The notes under the pieces were generated by a model. It made no database searches, was not told the origin of the DNA, and saw only the letters and a list, made by a program, of their open reading frames with translations. The position numbers were made by a program, and so were the translations under genes. Of a stretch of 56,275 nt of DNA, positions 52,054 to 56,275 are shown piece by piece (the first letter of the stretch is position 1; each line of letters starts with the position of its first letter). Origin of the DNA: an uncultured Alistipes sp. (lineage in GTDB: Bacteria; Bacteroidota; Bacteroidia; Bacteroidales; Rikenellaceae); assembly GCA_949286165.1 (NCBI GenBank), contig CASDZK010000040.1, positions 1 to 56,275 on the forward strand, in the 5' to 3' direction.

Positions 52054-52866
52054 TTATATGAAAGTCGTTGTTCGGTCTGTTTCCATTTGTCCTTTGAGCA
52101 GCTCTTCCACCGCTTCCATCCCTTCCTCCCCCAAATCCAGAGAGTAGTCGTTGACGAACATCGCGATGTGTCGGTCGATAATGCCATCTTCCATCTCCTG
52201 GGCGTGGGACCGGATAAAATCGTAGCCCGATGCCGGATGGTTAAACGCAAACCGGATGCTCTCTCCGATCAATTCGGATATTTCCTTTTGAACGTCATCT
52301 TCAAGAGAACGGCTTATAGCTATGGCACCCAACGGAATGGCCTTCGATGTACTCTCTTCCCATAAGGCTCCCAAATCTGAAATTAAACGAAGATTCCGCT
52401 TTTTATACGTGAATCTTTGTTCATGAATCAATACGCCGGCGTCGGCTTCTCCGTCCGATACGGCCTCCGCTATGTCGCTGAACAGATACGCTTTTTTTCG
52501 GGGGACGGGACCGAAAGCGTGTTCCAGCAGCAGGTTGGCCGTCGTGTGCAATCCCGGAACGGCGACGGTTACGGAAGACACCTCGTCGGGATATATTTTG
52601 TACCGGCTGATTAACAGCGGCCCGTTCCCCCGCCCCAACGCGCTTCCGCTCCGGGATATTTTGTACCGGTCGGCGATCAGCGGATAGACGGCGCAACTGA
52701 TCTTGGAAATGTCCGGCCCGCCTTCCAGAATATGTTCGTTCAGTTGTTCTATGTCAGCCATGCCCGTTTCGAACGTATATCCGCGTGTGTCGATCTTGTG
52801 ATGGATCAACGCGTCGAACATGAACGTGTCGTTCGGACAGGTGGATATATTCAATGTCAGTTTCAT
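52054..52866 (-). CDS. mqnD: 1,4-dihydroxy-6-naphthoate synthase (MqnD)
   Basis: MqnD converts cyclic dehypoxanthine futalosine to 1,4-dihydroxy-6-naphthoate in the futalosine menaquinone route. The 270-residue protein has the bacterial solute-binding-like fold of MqnA/MqnD. Diagnostic pieces are NISTCPNDTFMFDALIHHKID, DIEQLNEHIL, DISKISCAVYPLIADRYKIS, GSALGRGNGPLLIS, VAVPGLHTTANLLLEHAFGP and DAGVLIHEQRFTY. Its start overlaps the mqnB stop as ATGA, and holA begins 1 base after its stop. This tight coupling supports joint expression with mqnB. Confidence 0.95.
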   Translation of the reverse strand: MKLTLNISTCPNDTFMFDALIHHKIDTRGYTFETGMADIEQLNEHILEGGPDISKISCAVYPLIADRYKISRSGSALGRGNGPLLISRYKIYPDEVSSVTVAVPGLHTTANLLLEHAFGPVPRKKAYLFSDIAEAVSDGEADAGVLIHEQRFTYKKRNLRLISDLGALWEESTSKAIPLGAIAISRSLEDDVQKEISELIGESIRFAFNHPASGYDFIRSHAQEMEDGIIDRHIAMFVNDYSLDLGEEGMEAVEELLKGQMETDRTTTFI

Positions 52867-53462
52867 TTTCTCAGGTAGTCGATGAGCTTGCGGATTCCTT
52901 CGGTCAGGTTTCGTACGGATTGTTCGTAATTCCAGGCCTTATGGTCGGTATTTACGACGTTCGATACGGAACGTATCTCGAAAAAGGGTTGTTTCTCCTG
53001 CAGACAGGCATAGAAAAAGGCGGACCCTTCCATGTTTTCTATGTCGGCCTCCGCCGTGTTCACGAAAGGGGCGATGGCCGCATTCATGGAGTTGCTCCGA
53101 ACGGCGGGCAGCGGCATGTCGGGAGTCAGGTAGGGGCAGGTCAGAAACCGGGCCGTGTCGAGCTCCATGTCGAGCCGCATGTCCGAAATATGGCGGAATC
53201 CGTCGTCGTAAAAGAAGCCCAAATCCGCTTCGTGTTCGGCCGAAACCAACACCGTATCCCCTATCTTCAGGTCGGAATGGGGGTATGCGCCGGCTATCCC
53301 GGCCAATATCAAAATGTCGGGATGCAGCTCCCGGATGGTCTTTGCCGTGGCGTAAGCCGATGCCGTCAGTCCTACGCCCGTATAACGTACCGTTACGTCC
53401 GGGTCGTCGAAAAACCGGCTTTCCGTCCGCGTGGGAAAAAGAATGGTAATTTTTTGTTTCAT
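52863..53462 (-). CDS. mqnB: Futalosine hydrolase (MqnB)
   Basis: MqnB removes adenine or hypoxanthine from (amino)futalosine to give dehypoxanthine futalosine. The 199-residue protein is of the nucleoside phosphorylase family: KITILFPTRTESRFF, YTGVGLTASAYATAKTI, ILAGIAGAYPHSDLKIGDTVLVS, and the late segment EADIENMEGSAFFYACLQEKQPFFEIRSVSNVV with conserved Met-Glu-Gly. The start MKQKITILF overlaps the hemW stop as ATGA. An upstream extension in frame belongs to hemW and is not used. Its product would feed MqnC, whose gene is outside the window. Confidence 0.93.
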   Translation of the reverse strand: MKQKITILFPTRTESRFFDDPDVTVRYTGVGLTASAYATAKTIRELHPDILILAGIAGAYPHSDLKIGDTVLVSAEHEADLGFFYDDGFRHISDMRLDMELDTARFLTCPYLTPDMPLPAVRSNSMNAAIAPFVNTAEADIENMEGSAFFYACLQEKQPFFEIRSVSNVVNTDHKAWNYEQSVRNLTEGIRKLIDYLRK

Positions 53463-54589
53463 GGTTCCGTGTAAAATAATCGGGAGATCAGAAAATCCGA
53501 AATCAGAAAATCCCTGCTTTTCAGGAAGATTCTGCCCGCCTCCTCGTGCAGCTGCCGGTCTCCGAACCATGCGGAAACCTCTTTCCGGAAATATCGCGAT
53601 AATTCCGGGCCGAACTCCTTCCGCAACAGGTCCGTATCTATGCCGCGGGCGGTCCGGAGCGAAGTCATGACATATTCGTTGTACCGGTCATACAAAGATA
53701 ATGTTTCCTCTTCATAATAGGTCCCTTTCTCCAATCTTTCCAGATACAATTTGTTCGAAGCCACGTTCCACCGCCGCCCGACCTTGTCGTAGGAATGGGC
53801 TGACGGTCCCAGCCCGATGTATTTTTCTCCCTTCCAGTAGTTGCTGTTGTGCAGGGCTTCGAAACCCGGCCGGGCGAAGTTCGATATTTCGTAGTGCGCG
53901 TAACCGGCCTGCCGCGTCTTTTCTTCCAATATGGCGTAGTGGCACTCTCCCGTCTCTTCATCGACCGGATGGAAAAGCCCCCGTTTCATCCGGTTGCCGA
54001 ACACGGTGCGCGGCTCCACGGTCAGATGGTAGGCCGAGAGGTGCGGAACCGCCAATCCGAGCGCCGTCTCCAGGTCTTGTTCCCATTGCGATTCCGTCAT
54101 GGAGGGAATGCCGTAAATCAGGTCCAGCGACAGGTTCTCGAAGCCGGCTTCCTGCAAGTCCCGGACGGCTCGCAGGGCCGTCGCTCCGGTATGCCGCCGG
54201 TTCATCAGGCGCAACAGGTCGTTCTGGAAGGACTGCACGCCGACGCTCAACCGGGTAACCGGCGTGTTCCGCAAGGCCCGGATATAGGCCCGGTCGAGGT
54301 CTTCCGGATTGGCCTCCACGGTCAGTTCGTCCAGCGTGTCGATCTCCCAGACCTCCATGCAGCGGTCGATCAATCGGTTCAGTTCGTCCGGACGACAGAC
54401 GGAAGGAGTTCCGCCGCCGATATAAAGCGTTTTTACGGGCGTTCCGCCGAGATATTCCCTGCGCAGTTCCATTTCCCGCAACAGGGCTTGCAACATCTCT
54501 TCTTTCCGTTGCAGGGATACGGAGAAATAGAAGTCGCAATAATGGCAAAGCCGTTTGCAGAACGGAATATGTATGTAGATGCCGGCCAT
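53459..54589 (-). CDS. hemW: HemW-type radical SAM heme chaperone
   Basis: This 376-residue protein is related to oxygen-independent coproporphyrinogen oxidase. It begins MAGIYIHIPFCKRLCHYCDF with the cluster motif CX3CX2C (Cys11, Cys15, Cys18). The HemW-type Cys pattern rather than an extended HemN N-terminus suggests the heme chaperone. Other marks are LYIGGGTPSV, EANPEDLDRAYIRAL, TRLSVGVQSFQNDLLRLMNRRH, LDLIYGIPSMTESQWEQDL, LSAYHLTVEP and ISNFARPGFEALHNSNYWKGEKYIGLGPSAHSY. The -7 box ends only 5 bases before the ATG, so the mRNA may be leaderless. It heads the operon hemW-mqnB-mqnD-holA-rhomboid-asmA. Confidence 0.92.
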   Translation of the reverse strand: MAGIYIHIPFCKRLCHYCDFYFSVSLQRKEEMLQALLREMELRREYLGGTPVKTLYIGGGTPSVCRPDELNRLIDRCMEVWEIDTLDELTVEANPEDLDRAYIRALRNTPVTRLSVGVQSFQNDLLRLMNRRHTGATALRAVRDLQEAGFENLSLDLIYGIPSMTESQWEQDLETALGLAVPHLSAYHLTVEPRTVFGNRMKRGLFHPVDEETGECHYAILEEKTRQAGYAHYEISNFARPGFEALHNSNYWKGEKYIGLGPSAHSYDKVGRRWNVASNKLYLERLEKGTYYEEETLSLYDRYNEYVMTSLRTARGIDTDLLRKEFGPELSRYFRKEVSAWFGDRQLHEEAGRIFLKSRDFLISDFLISRLFYTEP

Positions 54590-54594
54590 ATTCG

Positions 54595-54602
54595 CAAAGG
54601 TA
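54595..54602 (-). promoter_or_regulatory. Promoter -7 box for the hemW operon
   Basis: TACCTTTG on the minus strand fits TAnnTTTG. Its last base is separated by 5 bases from the hemW ATG, so the transcript would start at or next to the initiation codon. Confidence 0.6.
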
Positions 54603-55070
54603 GCGATTTTTACATGTCGTACCGGTCGGCAGCGGCTCGGTTTGAATTTTTTTTCGGAACGAGAGCTGAATCTGAAAAAATGAAATTCGGTTTTCGTTCC
54701 GAAAATATTTTTCCGAACCGAGCGTTATATTTCAACAATTGGAACCTGTTTCGATTTTGTGGGCTGAGAATTGGCAACGAATGGCCCGAATCGGATTTAT
54801 ACGTTTGTAATCATAATATGTACAATAGGTAATATAATATGTCAGAATTACCGGTGTCGAATTATGATATGGACGTATTGTCGAAAAATTTTATTGGGGA
54901 ATGTTTGTTATATGGAAAATTAGTACTAATTTAGTCGCGAAATATATTAACTAATTTAACGGAAGGAAGGAGGACCTGCTTATTAAGAAACTGTAACCGA
55001 GTGTTCTGTCTAAATGACAAGAATAATGATTATGCACTTTATACTTTATTAGAACCAAAACTATTTTTTT
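54603..55070. other. Divergent intergenic region upstream of susC
   Basis: No gene is seen. A perfect 12-base inverted repeat, TTTTCGGAACGA (54651-54662) and TCGTTCCGAAAA (54694-54705), is separated by 31 bases. A candidate plus-strand -7 box TACGTTTG lies at 54800-54807 and would give a leader of about 260 bases for the receptor gene. The rest is AT-rich without further clear signals. Confidence 0.5.
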
Positions 55071-56275
55071 ATGAAGAAAATCTACTTTTCACTATTGTTT
55101 ACCCTCATCTCTTGCGTGATGTATGCACAAAGCATAGAGGTGTCCGGTACTGTCGTGACAGAGCTCGACAAGTCTCCTGTTGTGGGGGCTACGGTCTTTA
55201 TCGCAGGTACCAGTGAGGGACGTATTACCGATGCTGAAGGTAAGTTTACCATCAAGGTAAAAGTCGGTGATAAACTGGAAATCTCAAGCATGGGTTACCA
55301 AGTCGTTGAAGAAACGATTACTGCTGAATCCCAAAATTTGATTATTCAGTTGAAAGAAACCGCGATCGTTACCGATGACGTGGTCGTTGTGGGTTTCGGT
55401 ACGCAGAAAAAGGAAAGCGTCGTATCTTCCGTATCGACGATCAAACCGTCGGAACTGAAAGTTCCTTCCAGTAACCTGACCACCGCGTTGGGAGGTCGTA
55501 TCGCCGGTATGATGGCGGTACAGACGACAGGGGAACCCGGTCGTGACGGCGATGCCGTGAACTTCTTCGTCCGCGGTGCCGGATCGTTCGAACAAGGGGT
55601 GCGTAACCCGTTGATTTTGATCGACGGTGCCGAAATGACGACGACCGACTTTGCTCGTTTGCAGCCCGATGATATCGAATCTTTCTCCGTGATGAAAGAC
55701 GCTACCGCAGCAGCCGTTTACGGTTCCCGTGGTGCAAACGGTGTGATCGTGGTAACCACCAAACAGGGTAAAGAAGGTAAAGCCAAAATCAATATCCGTT
55801 ACGAAACTTCGGTTTCCATGCCTACCCGTATGATCGACTTGGCAGACAATATCACTTATATGGAATTGCATAACGAAGCGATTCGTACGCGGAACCCGAA
55901 CGGAGTGGTTCCTTACAGCGATGAAAAAATCGCAAGAACTGCTGCCGCTAATGCTAACCGTATGGTGTATCCTTCGGTAGACTGGTACGACATGTTGTTT
56001 AAAAACAGTACGGTCAACCAACGTATCAACTTCAATGTCAGCGGTGGTGGCGCCGTTGCCCGTTACTATATTTCCGGAACCTACAACCGCGATAACGGTA
56101 TCCTGAAAAACAACGGATCGAGCAATTTCAACAACAACATCGCCATCAACCAATACTCTTTGCGTACCAACTTCGATATTAACGCAACCAAGACTACGAG
56201 AATCGGGTTCAACCTGCAGGGCGAATTCAACGACTACACCGGTCCGCTCGATGGTGGTGACGGTATGTACAACAA
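55071..56275 (+). CDS. susC: SusC/RagA-family TonB-dependent receptor (5' part)
   Basis: The first 401 residues are present; the gene runs past the window edge. A signal peptide (MKKIYFSLLFTLISCVMYAQ) is followed by a carboxypeptidase-regulatory-like domain (about 22-98: VSGTVVTELDKSPVVGATVF, GKFTIKVKVGDKLEISSMGY). Next come a TonB-box region TDDVVVVGFGTQKKESVV, the plug domain (ALGGRIAGMMAVQTTGEPG, FFVRGAGSF, PLILIDGAEM, FSVMKDATAAAVYGSRGANGVIVVTT) and the first barrel strands. It would import glycans or peptides together with a SusD partner, probably coded beyond the edge. The sequence stops at about GPLDGGDGMYN, shortly before the point where the left-end fragment of the same family begins. 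Confidence 0.97.
   Translation, partial: MKKIYFSLLFTLISCVMYAQSIEVSGTVVTELDKSPVVGATVFIAGTSEGRITDAEGKFTIKVKVGDKLEISSMGYQVVEETITAESQNLIIQLKETAIVTDDVVVVGFGTQKKESVVSSVSTIKPSELKVPSSNLTTALGGRIAGMMAVQTTGEPGRDGDAVNFFVRGAGSFEQGVRNPLILIDGAEMTTTDFARLQPDDIESFSVMKDATAAAVYGSRGANGVIVVTTKQGKEGKAKINIRYETSVSMPTRMIDLADNITYMELHNEAIRTRNPNGVVPYSDEKIARTAAANANRMVYPSVDWYDMLFKNSTVNQRINFNVSGGGAVARYYISGTYNRDNGILKNNGSSNFNNNIAINQYSLRTNFDINATKTTRIGFNLQGEFNDYTGPLDGGDGMYN

Noticed and set aside
54651..54705. Invertible promoter (small inverton) upstream of susC
   Set aside because: The arms are perfect but enclose only 31 bases and no promoter element. Known invertible promoters span 100 bases or more, so an operator or hairpin is more likely.
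1..56275. CRISPR array, rRNA operon, insertion sequence or replication origin
   Set aside because: I looked for regular spaced repeats, rRNA sequence, transposases and dnaA-type clusters and found none; rpmH alone does not indicate an origin.

Overview
The window looks like a chromosomal segment of a Bacteroidales bacterium (phylum Bacteroidota). The signs are two SusC/RagA-type TonB-dependent receptor segments, a Porin_10-type porin, many promoters with the Bacteroidota -7 box TAnnTTTG, DUF3472, WbqC and DUF1080 families, and very few strong Shine-Dalgarno sites. It carries futalosine-pathway menaquinone genes (mqnE, mqnB, mqnD). I do not assign a genus.

Layout. 1-2.1 kb: a promoterless, 5'-truncated fragment of a SusC gene next to a tyrosine recombinase bracketed by direct repeats. 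2.4-9.2 kb: tRNA-Leu(CAA), dxs and the divergent ispG, with three small genes behind ispG (WbqC-like, DUF3472 lipoprotein, PH-domain membrane protein). 9.2-12.4 kb (minus): mqnE, a PASTA protein and an RluD-type pseudouridine synthase. 12.4-15.9 kb (plus): glycosyltransferase, ECF-like sigma factor, rsmG, rpmH, rpmI, rplT. 15.9-31.5 kb (minus): a tight seven-gene export operon. 32.1-38.0 kb (minus): MltF-like lytic transglycosylase, porin, pssA, rpiB, polyprenyl diphosphate synthase. 38.3-41.5 kb: a periplasmic tricorn-like protease. 41.7-47.2 kb: a five-gene cluster resembling 3-keto-glycoside catabolism loci. 47.2-54.6 kb (minus): hemW-mqnB-mqnD-holA-rhomboid-asmA. 55.1 kb to the end: the 5' part of a SusC receptor gene.

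The most unusual content is the 15.9-31.5 kb operon. It encodes, in order, an ABC ATPase, a 1143-residue ABC-2 permease with a large peptidase-like and golvesin-like extracytoplasmic part, a TolC-type channel, a membrane-fusion lipoprotein, an RND pump, a second RND pump whose C-terminus carries extra membrane helices and a complete ABC ATPase, and a small ABC permease. This suggests a hybrid RND/ABC exporter. In the fused protein the nucleotide-binding domain itself seems to be split by a four-helix membrane insert.

The second unusual feature is the pair of SusC segments at the two window ends. The right one is expressed-type and reaches about residue 401. The left one is start-less, opens at what should be about residue 430 of the same family, and lies beside a recombinase. 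This fits a receptor-switching (shufflon-like) system, although the reacting junction of the complete gene lies just outside the window.

All function calls come from reading motifs by eye. No database search was run.
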